Source of the DNA: a virus
Direction: 5' to 3' (one strand)
IMG/VR virus record: IMGVR_UViG_3300009182_000287
Location: 1 to 26,046 of that record
DNA length: 26,046 nucleotides
The notes below the pieces were generated by a model. That model did not search any database. It had not been told where the DNA came from and saw only the letters and a program-made list of their open reading frames with translations. Within the stretch, counting starts at the first letter, position 1; every line of letters starts with the position of its first letter. Of the stretch, positions 13,922-22,409 are shown piece after piece. The position numbers and the translations under genes are program-made.

Positions 13922-14836
13922 ATGAAAATTATTAATACTCAAAGTGGTTTCATTAGAGCATCAGACGTAGAGATCCCTGAGATCTATAATCGTCGCTTTA
14001 AGACTGGTAAGGAGGACCTAGACGCTATGTTCGGTGGTAACGGCTTCCTCCCTGGTATGTCATTTACTCTTGCTGCCGGTCCTGGTACAGGTAAGACGAC
14101 GATGCTCATTCAGATGCTTGAGCTTCTTGAGAAGAGTGGTAAGAAGACGGCGTACGTTTCTGCCGAAGAGTCTATTCAGCAGCTTGCTTTTACTTGTAAG
14201 CGTTTGAGTGTTCGTAGTGTTAAGGTTGCTAATATGACTGTTATCGAAGATATTTTTGATGCAGTTAAGATGAATAAGTTTGATTGTATCATTCTTGATT
14301 CTCTTCCTGCTTTAACTTGCCGTAAAAAGCTTCGTGGACGTCAGCTAGAGGAGTATCTCAGTAACTATATTACGGAGAAGGCTAAGGAACTAGAGTGCGT
14401 TGTCGGTATCATTCTTCACTTTACAAAGACTGGTACCTATAAGGGTTCTACTCTACTTCCGCACTCTGTTGATTGTAATATTGTAATGCAGAAGTCTAAA
14501 GATAACCCTATTATTCGAGAGATCGAGGTTACAAAGAATCGTTTCGGTGTCAGTGGGTTCAATGCTTTTATGATGCATGAATATGGATTTGACTTCGAGG
14601 CTGTTGAGATGGAGGTTAATCCTAACGAAGCCCCAAAGAAAAAAGGTAAGATAGAGCAGTATCGTCAAGCAGTACTTGAAGTTATTGAGCAGCAAGGCTC
14701 AGCTGATCTACCGACAATTACTCGTATTCTACAGTGCTCTATTAAAGCACAATCTACTCTTCGAGATCTAACACTACAAGGTATATTGGTTAAAGAGGGT
14801 CGTGGTAAGAGTGCTAAGTGGGTTACTGCTGACTAA
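13922..14836 (+). CDS. RecA-superfamily (RadA/KaiC-like) ATPase with C-terminal winged helix
   Basis: A 304-residue ATPase. FKTGKEDLDAMFGGNGFLPG leads into Walker A GPGTGKTT (about 53-60). SAEES (around 80) is the RadA/Sms-type acidic motif, and Walker B is CIILDSLPAL (about 121-130). It lacks the N-terminal zinc finger and Lon-like domain of true RadA. The last 65 residues (YRQAVLEVIEQQGSADLPTI onward) look like a winged helix. It may act in recombination, branch migration or helicase loading. It uses more G/C-ending codons (AAG, GAG, CTC) than its neighbours up to about 14640. The stop overlaps the convergent adhesin gene by 4 nt. Confidence 0.8.
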   Translation: MKIINTQSGFIRASDVEIPEIYNRRFKTGKEDLDAMFGGNGFLPGMSFTLAAGPGTGKTTMLIQMLELLEKSGKKTAYVSAEESIQQLAFTCKRLSVRSVKVANMTVIEDIFDAVKMNKFDCIILDSLPALTCRKKLRGRQLEEYLSNYITEKAKELECVVGIILHFTKTGTYKGSTLLPHSVDCNIVMQKSKDNPIIREIEVTKNRFGVSGFNAFMMHEYGFDFEAVEMEVNPNEAPKKKGKIEQYRQAVLEVIEQQGSADLPTITRILQCSIKAQSTLRDLTLQGILVKEGRGKSAKWVTAD

Positions 14837-16050
14837 ATTTCAGCATCAGCTGTAAAATGTACACCGTAATGTACATTGACAGTCCCTGTAGTTGTAATGT
14901 TTGTTACTACGTTAAAGGACGGTACGCGTTGATCACCAACATCATTATAGGTGCTAACCTGATAATCAGCAGCTGTTATACCATCATAAGCATGAAAATA
15001 TGGAGAAGCGCCTGTTGCAGGACTAAAAGCAGCAATAGTAGGTGTTGTACGCATTGTAATGGGATAATTCCAAGGTAGCATATCTAAAACAGGTTGGACA
15101 GGTTCAGTTGATTGAGATGTAATTGCATTACTTTTAGTAATTGTTCCAGGTTTATCGACAAAGTTATAAGTTTTAGAAAAGTATCGTTGACAGTATTGTA
15201 ATTCTGTACCAAGACTATGATACTCAAAAGGAGTAGCTGCAGCACCATTTTCAAACTGAATACCAGTAATCTGAAATGTATTACCGGTTGTTTGCATAAA
15301 GGTATTAAATGCTTTTGGTGTTTTTAAACCTGTGTAGTTTTGATCATTAGTCCAAATATTAAAGCGTGGGTTAATTTGACCTTTACCGGCTCCAACAATC
15401 CATAATATACCTAAACCGCTATTAAAATCTTTATTATTTAAAAATTGTGTATTAGGGGGAATTGTTATTGTAACATATTGCCAAGTATTATTTTTATTAA
15501 TAGTATATTCTGTTGTATATTGCGCGTTAATTTGAAACGCTTTATATGTAGTACCTTCATCTGCAGCTCTAGCAATATCGAATTCTGTACTGATATGATT
15601 TCTAAAAGCAATTGTATATATACCAGCAACGCTCGATTTAACCCAAAAAGATAAAGTAGCTTGTTTTGCTGATGTATAACCGTAATTTAAATCAAGAAGA
15701 TTATAACCTTCAATACGTTGACGTAAACCGTATGCATCATTATCATCGAGTATATTCTTAGCTGCAGCTACAGTATATTTTAATGAGTATGTAAATCCAG
15801 GAGGTGCATCTTTTATTTGTTGAACATTAGCTGTTCCTGTTGGAGTGTTTGTATTAGGTACAAAAGATTTATTATTAATAGCAAAAGCTGTATATCTATC
15901 AATAACGTATGTATCTACATTGTTAAGAAGCATTGAAGTAGCACAATTACGTTGATCGATACGCATTGCTCCATTAATAATCTTGTTTCTAAAGCCAAGA
16001 GCTCCATTATCGTATATTAAAGTACGAGACGCTGGGGTAAAAGTTGCCAT
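14833..16050 (-). CDS. tail adhesin / receptor-binding protein
   Basis: A 405-residue protein of the type often found as a marine-phage tail tip. The N terminus GFRNKIINGAMRIDQRN is a conserved start of this class, followed by DTYVIDRYTA. A middle jelly-roll-like part (about 130-225, with ATLSFWVKSSVAGIYTIAF and WQYVTITIP) resembles carbohydrate-binding modules. IQFENGAAATPFEYHSLGTE and LQYCQRYF precede a diverged C-terminal domain. It is expected at the distal fibre or baseplate. A late-type octamer precedes it. Confidence 0.8.
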   Translation of the reverse strand: MATFTPASRTLIYDNGALGFRNKIINGAMRIDQRNCATSMLLNNVDTYVIDRYTAFAINNKSFVPNTNTPTGTANVQQIKDAPPGFTYSLKYTVAAAKNILDDNDAYGLRQRIEGYNLLDLNYGYTSAKQATLSFWVKSSVAGIYTIAFRNHISTEFDIARAADEGTTYKAFQINAQYTTEYTINKNNTWQYVTITIPPNTQFLNNKDFNSGLGILWIVGAGKGQINPRFNIWTNDQNYTGLKTPKAFNTFMQTTGNTFQITGIQFENGAAATPFEYHSLGTELQYCQRYFSKTYNFVDKPGTITKSNAITSQSTEPVQPVLDMLPWNYPITMRTTPTIAAFSPATGASPYFHAYDGITAADYQVSTYNDVGDQRVPSFNVVTNITTTGTVNVHYGVHFTADAEI

Positions 16051-16057
16051 TACAAAT

Positions 16058-16065
16058 TATTTATG
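16058..16065 (-). promoter_or_regulatory. T4-late-like promoter octamer of the adhesin gene
   Basis: Minus-strand CATAAATA ends 7 nt before the ATG at 16050. It differs from the consensus only at the first base. Confidence 0.5.
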
Positions 16066-16066
16066 C

Positions 16067-16095
16067 TTGCGTACCTATAAAGAAAGGTATATTAT
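16067..16095 (+). promoter_or_regulatory. possible sigma70-like promoter
   Basis: TTGCGT (16067-16072), a 17-nt spacer and TATTAT (16090-16095), with the ATG of the coiled-coil gene 7 nt further on. It is divergent from and adjacent to the late-type motif at 16058-16065. The spacer contains an imperfect inverted repeat, TACCT/AGGTA. Confidence 0.35.
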
Positions 16096-16102
16096 ATAAA
16101 AT

Positions 16103-16294
16103 ATGAATTATAACTCATTTAGTCGCGAACAAATTGAATCAGCTCTTAAAGCTGTAAAACTTGAAAATGCTGATCTTCAAAACATTATTACAAAACTCAA
16201 AAAAGAAATTAAAAGTCTAAAACTTCAATGTACAGCTTTTGAAAGTGATAATTTATCTAAAAAGAACGTTGCACGTCGTCAAACAATTTATTAA
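16103..16294 (+). CDS. small coiled-coil protein
   Basis: 63 residues. After MNYNSFSREQIESAL, residues 12-50 form a heptad-patterned coiled coil (VKLENADLQNIITKLKKEI and on), and the tail is basic (KKNVARRQTIY). No enzyme motif. It is probably a small oligomerising or DNA-associated protein. It starts 7 nt after a candidate -10, without a Shine-Dalgarno, and is followed 11 nt later by another small gene. Confidence 0.6.
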   Translation: MNYNSFSREQIESALKAVKLENADLQNIITKLKKEIKSLKLQCTAFESDNLSKKNVARRQTIY

Positions 16295-16305
16295 ATTATA
16301 ATATT

Positions 16306-16437
16306 ATGGCAGGTAAAGGAAGTAAACCTCGTTCAACAGACATGAAAAAATATATTGCTAACTTTCCTAAATTTTCAGGAAAGCTAAAAGGTTTTACATT
16401 TAAAAAAGGTAAAATTACTAAAATATACAAAGATTAA
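16306..16437 (+). CDS. small basic phage protein (MAGKG... type)
   Basis: A 43-residue basic protein. The N terminus MAGKGSKPRSTDMKKYIANF resembles a short GKGDKPR-type phage protein seen widely in myoviruses, function unknown. The rest is lysine- and phenylalanine-rich (GKLKGFTFKKGKITKIYKD), consistent with nucleic-acid binding. It lies in the run between the coiled-coil gene and the VWA gene and is short enough to be missed by automatic annotation. Confidence 0.55.
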   Translation: MAGKGSKPRSTDMKKYIANFPKFSGKLKGFTFKKGKITKIYKD

Positions 16438-16484
16438 TAAGTCTTGGATTTAATATAACAGATGATGATTGGAATGTAATTTGC

Positions 16485-16492
16485 AATAAATA
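16485..16492 (+). promoter_or_regulatory. T4-late-like promoter octamer of the VWA gene
   Basis: AATAAATA lies 7 nt before the ATG at 16500. Confidence 0.5.
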
Positions 16493-16499
16493 ATACACG

Positions 16500-18173
16500 A
16501 TGTATTTTAGAAAAGAAGATAATTCTTTATTTGAAGCTTATAAGAAACGTATTTTAGAACAAGAAGAAGAAAATAGCGATGAAGTTATTGATCCTCAGAC
16601 ATGGAAGTCTGTTAAATGGATTTTAGATAGAGCTAAAGATTACGTAAAAGATAAAGATCTTTGGTTTTATCTTCGTGTTGAAGAACTTAAAATTACTGTA
16701 GTTAATGATAGTTCCGGTATTACAACAATGGCGGTTGACGATTACGGTAATATGTATATTAGCTGGAAGTTTGTATTAGATATGTGCTTTCCTTATAATG
16801 AAAAGAAAGAAGAAAGAGAATATAGAGCCGAGGGTATGGAAGAGATTGCCGGTGTATTAGCGCATGAGGCTTATCATACTTACTCTATGCACTTTTATAC
16901 CCAGAATGGTAGAAATCCTACTGCCTGGAACGTTGCTACTGATTACATTATGAATAGAGATCTTATTCATTCAGGATTTAAGCTACCTTCATTAGGTTGT
17001 ATACCAGTTAAGAAAGGGGATACATATCTTATTCCTGAATTACGTTCTCCTATTTCCGGTAAAATAGTGCTTAAAGATGTAGATATTACTCACTCCCATC
17101 GTCATCCTGGTAAGTTTATGGGTGAAGCCGAACTATATGATATTCTTTGGGATGCAATGAAGGAAGATCGTGAGCTTATGGAGATGCTTAAAAAACTTCA
17201 GGAGCAAATGGATAAGCATTTAACCGAAGAGCAAAAAAAGCAAATGGCTCAACAAGGTGGGCAAGGTAAGCCTGGACAAGGTAAAGGTATTCCATCTGCT
17301 GTTCCTGCTAACGACCCGAACTATCCAGGTGGTAGAGAATATGGTCAACCTAATAACCCAGGTAACAAGACTAAGTCAGAGAAAGAGGCTGATATGCAGG
17401 CGGCAGCGAATAACGCCGATCAAAAAACAACATCACAATTAGGGTCCGGTCATGGCGGGCCAAGAGGAGAGATTAAAATATCCAAGCCAAAGCTTAATTG
17501 GCGTGCTCTTTTAAAACAATACCTTAAGCCGAGTAGAACTAAAACCCGTACATCTTATGCAAAGGGTCTTCAGGTACGAGCGCTAACTCACCGCGGTGTA
17601 AAACCAAGAACAGTTAGTGAAGTTACAAAGCTTGAAAATATAATTGTTGCTGTTGATACATCCGGCTCAATTGGTGGTCCGGTTCTTAATACATTCTTAT
17701 CAGAAATTAATTCTATTATTGAAAATACAAATGAAATTGAATTACATATCTTGTTTTGGCATACTGATGTTTATAAAGATTTCTTTATAAAGAAAACAAA
17801 GAAAGGTAGTAGTGCTAAGGCTACAGATACAGATGTTGAGGGAAGTGTTGCTGCGCCTTCAGTTACAGATGAAAGCGGTAAAGATTATAAGTTTGGTAAT
17901 ATTAAAGATTTACTTCAACAGATTAAAACAACATCTGGTGGTACTGAACTTTCAAGTGTAGCTGATTACTGTAGAGATCACAATATAAAAAATATTGGAG
18001 CACTCATTATATTTACAGACGGTTATGTTGAAAATAATCCAAGATTGCCAAAAGTTGTTGGTGGTAGACCAATCTTTATTATTAATTCAAGTAAAGAAGA
18101 TCCAAGAGCAAATCCCGGTGAAAATTTAATTTCTCATGGGATTGTTAAAGTTGTTGAAGTAGAACATACTTAA
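16500..18173 (+). CDS. DUF2201-type metallopeptidase-like / VWA protein (MoxR partner)
   Basis: A 557-residue protein with two parts. The N-terminal metallopeptidase-like domain has A121-H-E-A-Y-H126, an HExxH zinc motif, and then WNVATDYIMN, a combination typical of the DUF2201 N-terminal domain. A Gly/Gln-rich linker (about 240-325) leads to a VWA-like domain with MIDAS D386-T-S-G-S, TSGGTELSS and FTDGYVE. Such proteins are paired with MoxR/CobS-type AAA+ ATPases, as here with the next gene 30 nt downstream. They are thought to remodel or metallate protein targets. The leader SLFEAYKKRILE, then Q21, fits a capsid-targeting sequence. Confidence 0.85.
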   Translation: MYFRKEDNSLFEAYKKRILEQEEENSDEVIDPQTWKSVKWILDRAKDYVKDKDLWFYLRVEELKITVVNDSSGITTMAVDDYGNMYISWKFVLDMCFPYNEKKEEREYRAEGMEEIAGVLAHEAYHTYSMHFYTQNGRNPTAWNVATDYIMNRDLIHSGFKLPSLGCIPVKKGDTYLIPELRSPISGKIVLKDVDITHSHRHPGKFMGEAELYDILWDAMKEDRELMEMLKKLQEQMDKHLTEEQKKQMAQQGGQGKPGQGKGIPSAVPANDPNYPGGREYGQPNNPGNKTKSEKEADMQAAANNADQKTTSQLGSGHGGPRGEIKISKPKLNWRALLKQYLKPSRTKTRTSYAKGLQVRALTHRGVKPRTVSEVTKLENIIVAVDTSGSIGGPVLNTFLSEINSIIENTNEIELHILFWHTDVYKDFFIKKTKKGSSAKATDTDVEGSVAAPSVTDESGKDYKFGNIKDLLQQIKTTSGGTELSSVADYCRDHNIKNIGALIIFTDGYVENNPRLPKVVGGRPIFIINSSKEDPRANPGENLISHGIVKVVEVEHT

Positions 18174-18177
18174 TACA

Positions 18178-18185
18178 TATAAATA
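18178..18185 (+). promoter_or_regulatory. late promoter of the MoxR-like gene
   Basis: A perfect TATAAATA, 18 nt before the ATG at 18204. A start about 6 nt downstream would leave a leader of about 13 nt. Confidence 0.6.
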
Positions 18186-18203
18186 TATTAAATAATATAT
18201 ATT

Positions 18204-19952
18204 ATGTCATCAAAAGATATCAAGAATTTAGAAGGTGTTTATAAACAAGTTTATATAACAGAAGCCGAAGATCCAAATACCCCTCCTGCTCCATCTGCTA
18301 ACGTTAGTAGACAAAAACCTTTAAGTTTTGCAGCTACAGCAAAACCATCTGCTCCTAAACAAGCAGAAGATGATCCTGATGCTATTTTAAAAAAAGCAAA
18401 ACAAATTGCACCTAAAGGGTTTATAGCCCCTAGAGGTACTCGTTTAGGTTCTCCGGAAGCTTGGAAGAATGCTACACCAGGTAAGTACGGAAGCGAAGAT
18501 CTTATTCAGTATAATGGAATGGAAGCACTTGAACGTGCTGTTATTAGTACATATCGTCAAAGGAAGAGCAAAAACGGATTAATGATTTATGGAGAACCCG
18601 GTGAAGGTAAGTCATCAAAGATAAAAGCATTTGCTAAAGAAGTTGCTAAAGAAAAAGGTAAAATATTTGTTGATTGGCAACAAATTCATTTTAACCGAGA
18701 AAATATTCCTGATTCTGTTTCATTAGATGCACCTACAAAAATTGAAATTTTAAAAAATCCTGAAAAGTATTTTGTTTTAGTTACTGAATATTGTAATGGG
18801 CGTAGTCCTGATGATTATCGTGGTATACCTGCTGATGTTCTTAATGACACTGTTCCTTATTACTCTACAAAGCAACCTCTCTGGATTTATTTTGTAACAT
18901 TACCTCACGCTGACGGTATTATCTTCTTTGACGAAGTAAATCATGATACTGGTTCTATTCAGAACGAACTATATAAAGTCTTTTTAGAGCGTACATTTGG
19001 GGATACTCGTATTTGTGAGAATTTTGCTATCTATGCTGCCGGTAATCTTGCTATGGAAGAACCTCTTAAAGAGCCACTTCGTAACCGTATGCGTCAAGGT
19101 GTTATTGTTATGAAGCCAGGTGATTGGTTAAAGTGGGCAGAGGAAGAAAATATTAATCATTACATTGTTGACTTTGTTAAATCAAATCCTGCAATTAACT
19201 TTAGATCGAAACCAGCAAGTGAGAATGCAGCTTTTCCTACACCTCGTACCATTACTATGTTTTCACAGGCTTTTGATGATATCTTAAAAGAGCATGAGAA
19301 CTCTACTCAATGGCAAAAAGATTATAAAGGTGCAGATTTTCCAGCCGTAGTATCAGATAGAGCTGCTGAGTATTGTGGACCAACATGGGCCGGTAAGTTT
19401 GTTGCTTATATGCGTGATATTGCTGGAGTTGACTTTAGTCAAATTAAACACGAGACACTACCTGAAGCAACAACTCAAGAGCTTTGGCCTATTCTTTCTT
19501 ACGTTCAACAGGAAATTAACGCCGTACACGCTCAATGGTCCGAAGATACTGATAACGGTAAGAAGCCAAGAAGCTTTATGAATTTTCCTGATGACCCTAA
19601 TAAGCTTCAAGAAGCTGATGTTATTACCGGTATTGCTAAAATAGCCAATCATCTTCTTCCTAATTGGTGTCGTCAACTCTTTAATAGACTTAAGCATCAG
19701 GTAACGTATACTGATCCAGCAACAGGTAGAAGAATTCCTGATGAAAATTTCTTTACTAAGTTGATAGTCTTTTTAATTAATGGTAATTATGATAATGCCG
19801 TTAAAAATGAATTTAATAAACCAGGTGGAACATACGCCCAGCTTCAAGAGTATCTTGCAGATATGCCTAAGCATATCCCTGCAGCCGACCTTGAAGGCGG
19901 AAGCGGGGTTGTAGCACCGGGTGCAAAAGCTGGCGTAAGCAAAAAGAAATAA
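18204..19952 (+). CDS. MoxR/CobS-family AAA+ ATPase
   Basis: A 582-residue AAA+ ATPase. Walker A is GEPGEGKSS (about 130-138), Walker B is IIFFDEVNH (about 241-249), and sensor/arginine-finger residues lie in AAGNLAMEEP and LRNRMRQG. The ATPase core fills residues 100-340, with a long C-terminal part of unknown fold to 582. MoxR and CobS-type ATPases pair with VWA proteins as chaperones or metal-insertion motors, and the VWA partner is the gene just upstream. CobS-like genes occur in marine T4-like phages. The leader LEGVYKQVYITE, then A21, fits a capsid-targeting sequence, and an Ala/Pro-rich linker follows. Confidence 0.85.
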   Translation: MSSKDIKNLEGVYKQVYITEAEDPNTPPAPSANVSRQKPLSFAATAKPSAPKQAEDDPDAILKKAKQIAPKGFIAPRGTRLGSPEAWKNATPGKYGSEDLIQYNGMEALERAVISTYRQRKSKNGLMIYGEPGEGKSSKIKAFAKEVAKEKGKIFVDWQQIHFNRENIPDSVSLDAPTKIEILKNPEKYFVLVTEYCNGRSPDDYRGIPADVLNDTVPYYSTKQPLWIYFVTLPHADGIIFFDEVNHDTGSIQNELYKVFLERTFGDTRICENFAIYAAGNLAMEEPLKEPLRNRMRQGVIVMKPGDWLKWAEEENINHYIVDFVKSNPAINFRSKPASENAAFPTPRTITMFSQAFDDILKEHENSTQWQKDYKGADFPAVVSDRAAEYCGPTWAGKFVAYMRDIAGVDFSQIKHETLPEATTQELWPILSYVQQEINAVHAQWSEDTDNGKKPRSFMNFPDDPNKLQEADVITGIAKIANHLLPNWCRQLFNRLKHQVTYTDPATGRRIPDENFFTKLIVFLINGNYDNAVKNEFNKPGGTYAQLQEYLADMPKHIPAADLEGGSGVVAPGAKAGVSKKK

Positions 19953-19953
19953 T

Positions 19954-20529
19954 ATGAATAACAAATTAACACTCAAGAGACTTGCCGAAGAGCATCATTT
20001 TGCAAATAGAGAGCTTACAGAAGAACAATATAGTCTTCTTAAAAGCTCAAAATATGCTACCGTCTTAAAAGAACCAAACACACAATTTGAGAACGTTTTA
20101 GAAAACGTTTTTCCTGGTGCTGAAGTAGAAGAAAAACCGGTAGAACTTTTTGATAGTGATTACGCACATTATCATTCTCCTTTCTATGTGCACGTTGATA
20201 GACATTTTATTGACGGTTTAGTTGACAATGTAAAAGATAAGTACAATCTTGGTGTTGAGAATCGTAAGACTAGTAAGTACGAAGATGTTGATTTACATGA
20301 ACTAAAATCTTTTATTAAGGATTATATTAAAGAGCATAAAGCAAAGTCAACTCTTCATAACGATGAAGAGCTTCATACTTTACCTATTAAGGATAGGCTT
20401 TCTAGAGTTAAATCTAAACATCTTTTTCATCATACCGAGAAAGAAGTTAATCATATTGTTGATGATGTTGCCCACGACATTTATGATGTTATGGATAAAC
20501 TCATTGCAATGAGTTCTAACGGGTACTAA
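19954..20529 (+). CDS. hypothetical His/Asp/Glu-rich protein
   Basis: A 191-residue protein of no recognised family, starting 1 nt after the MoxR-like stop, so probably translated with it. It is rich in His, Asp, Glu and Lys and mostly helical. It contains YAHYHSPFYVHVDRHFIDGL (about 70-89) and a C-terminal helix EVNHIVDDVAHDIYDVMDKL. The regularly placed His/Asp residues could bind metal, but no known metal-site motif is seen. Its position suggests a third component of the MoxR/VWA module. The 3' end overlaps the convergent LRR-like gene by 4 nt. Confidence 0.65.
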   Translation: MNNKLTLKRLAEEHHFANRELTEEQYSLLKSSKYATVLKEPNTQFENVLENVFPGAEVEEKPVELFDSDYAHYHSPFYVHVDRHFIDGLVDNVKDKYNLGVENRKTSKYEDVDLHELKSFIKDYIKEHKAKSTLHNDEELHTLPIKDRLSRVKSKHLFHHTEKEVNHIVDDVAHDIYDVMDKLIAMSSNGY

Positions 20530-22379
20530 ATTCTGTGTAGTATATCAGAGCTGCCCATCGCAGCTTGTTCTTCGTCTGACAGTGACTTATATGAAGCTTC
20601 TGTCTTTACATACTTCTCAATATCTTCTTGTGTGAAGTTCTCATCTTTATAACCTAAAGTGTATTTTGAGTAACCTTTTGTATTAACAATATCAATAGTA
20701 AGACCGTTTAATGATTTTAATTTAGGGCAATTGCTAAGATCGTAATTACCACCAATAATTTTTTTTGGAGAACCTTCTAAGCTAGTAAGATTCTTACAAT
20801 CGTTAATACTAAATGTTCCATATACTATTTCTGGAGCTCCTTCACAGGTTAAAAGCTGTTCATTATGACCGCCGTTAAAACCTCCTTTTTTATAGATAAA
20901 TGCATTATTACTAAGAGAATCTTCAATAGACTCTTTATGTCCTTCAGCTATAATTTTAGGTGCACCAATATAATTTTTAATATTTGAACTAGTACATGAG
21001 TAACTACCTGTTACAATTTCAGGACCTCCGACTAATGTAGTTATTGGAGTACTCATAATTATAAAATCTCCGTTAATAGTATTAGGACATCCTGCTAAGC
21101 TTTTTAACTTTTTGTGATCATACAGATTAAATTTACCGTTTAAAGTATCAGGCATATCTTCTAATTTAGATATATTACTACTATTAATTTCAATACCTTT
21201 TTGAACCTTAGGCATTCCTTTTGTGGTAGTAATGTTTGGAAAAAACTGCAAATCTAACTTAAGATCCCGAACTGATCTCGGCATAAAAGAAAAATCTTTT
21301 AACTGAGTTAATATGTACTTATTTTTATCGTTTGTATATTTACCACGACATTCAATATAAAAACTACCGCTTACAATAAAATCTTTAAAGAAATAAGGAT
21401 CTTTTAATTTTAAAGCATCATAAACAATATTACCGTGAAGAGTTTTAACTCCATTCTCTTCTGTTATTTTATAAAGACGGCTTATTACACTATAATCATC
21501 TGTTGTTTCATTAGTATGAATGTGCTCGTACGCATCAAAAATACTATAGATAATATCTTTATTTTGTTCAATTTTATCAAATTTTGAACTAATGCCAAAT
21601 TTTTCAAATTTAAAAATTTCTTTATGACTACCTGCAATACGATTACTTATAGCTTCCGGAGCTTCTACAAAATAATTGCATACACCTGAATCCCAATCTC
21701 TGTACGATTCGTGAGTGTCATCATAGGTATGAAAACCTCTTCTAGTAATAGTTGATAATCTCTCACAATCAGATTCTGATTTAAATTTTTTAGTAATAGC
21801 ATTATTCTGTTTATAAAAGCTAAAATAACCTTTAATAAGTGGTTCTATATCAGAACTTTTAATTGTATGAAGAATAGGTTTAATAGCAAAAATAGTATAA
21901 ACTGTTTTACCTTTTGTAATAGCTTTAGGTGTTGGAAGCCATTTATAGCCAAGAGGTGCTAAGAAATTTTTCATATAAGCTTCAATCTTAGGTGTTGAAG
22001 CAAACGGTACGTCAGCACCAACATATATCTTTAAATCTTTAGGATCAATAGCTTTCTTTGGATTACCAACATACTTTTGAGCTGCAGCTTTATCCTTAAA
22101 AGGACCGAATATAAAATGACTATGAACAAGGATTATATTACCATCATTCATTTTGATAGCATACTTTGTATATTGACTACCGGACTGCCATCCCACAATC
22201 TCACCTATTTGATTTAGATAAGGTAAATTCTTTTTCGGATGATATCTATCATAACCAAGTCCTCCTCCAGCAGTTTCACGAACAGCAACAATATCCCTCA
22301 TCTGAAATTTTGCCCTACCTCCCATATCAGTTGTATAATTTAACTCTTTCGCTTCTTTAAAAAATTGCTTAAAACTCAT
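20526..22379 (-). CDS. large protein with phage LRR-like repeats
   Basis: A 617-residue protein in three parts. The N terminus MSFKQFFKEAKEL closely resembles the T4 capsid-targeting leader MKTYQEFIAEA. A beta-rich domain (about 20-105; DIVAVRETAG, IGEIVGWQSG) and a middle domain follow. Residues about 400-560 carry about six irregular repeats of 20-25 residues with the pattern L-x-S-L-x-G-x-P-x-x-I-x-G-x-F/Y (for example NLTSLEGSPKKIIGG, KLKSLNGL), an LRR-like solenoid common in large phages. Probably a binding protein packaged in or attached to the virion; the target is unknown. Confidence 0.7.
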   Translation of the reverse strand: MSFKQFFKEAKELNYTTDMGGRAKFQMRDIVAVRETAGGGLGYDRYHPKKNLPYLNQIGEIVGWQSGSQYTKYAIKMNDGNIILVHSHFIFGPFKDKAAAQKYVGNPKKAIDPKDLKIYVGADVPFASTPKIEAYMKNFLAPLGYKWLPTPKAITKGKTVYTIFAIKPILHTIKSSDIEPLIKGYFSFYKQNNAITKKFKSESDCERLSTITRRGFHTYDDTHESYRDWDSGVCNYFVEAPEAISNRIAGSHKEIFKFEKFGISSKFDKIEQNKDIIYSIFDAYEHIHTNETTDDYSVISRLYKITEENGVKTLHGNIVYDALKLKDPYFFKDFIVSGSFYIECRGKYTNDKNKYILTQLKDFSFMPRSVRDLKLDLQFFPNITTTKGMPKVQKGIEINSSNISKLEDMPDTLNGKFNLYDHKKLKSLAGCPNTINGDFIIMSTPITTLVGGPEIVTGSYSCTSSNIKNYIGAPKIIAEGHKESIEDSLSNNAFIYKKGGFNGGHNEQLLTCEGAPEIVYGTFSINDCKNLTSLEGSPKKIIGGNYDLSNCPKLKSLNGLTIDIVNTKGYSKYTLGYKDENFTQEDIEKYVKTEASYKSLSDEEQAAMGSSDILHRI

Positions 22380-22396
22380 ACTGTAGTAATATATTT

Positions 22397-22404
22397 AATA
22401 AATA
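22397..22404 (+). promoter_or_regulatory. T4-late-like promoter octamer
   Basis: AATAAATA lies 5 nt before the ATG at 22410, in the divergent gap with the LRR-like gene. It drives the two plus-strand unknown genes. Confidence 0.5.
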
Positions 22405-22409
22405 ATACG

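Noticed and set aside
14453-15654. Several short frames within the ATPase and adhesin genes
   Set aside because: Low-complexity antisense or out-of-frame reads with no promoter or ribosome site.
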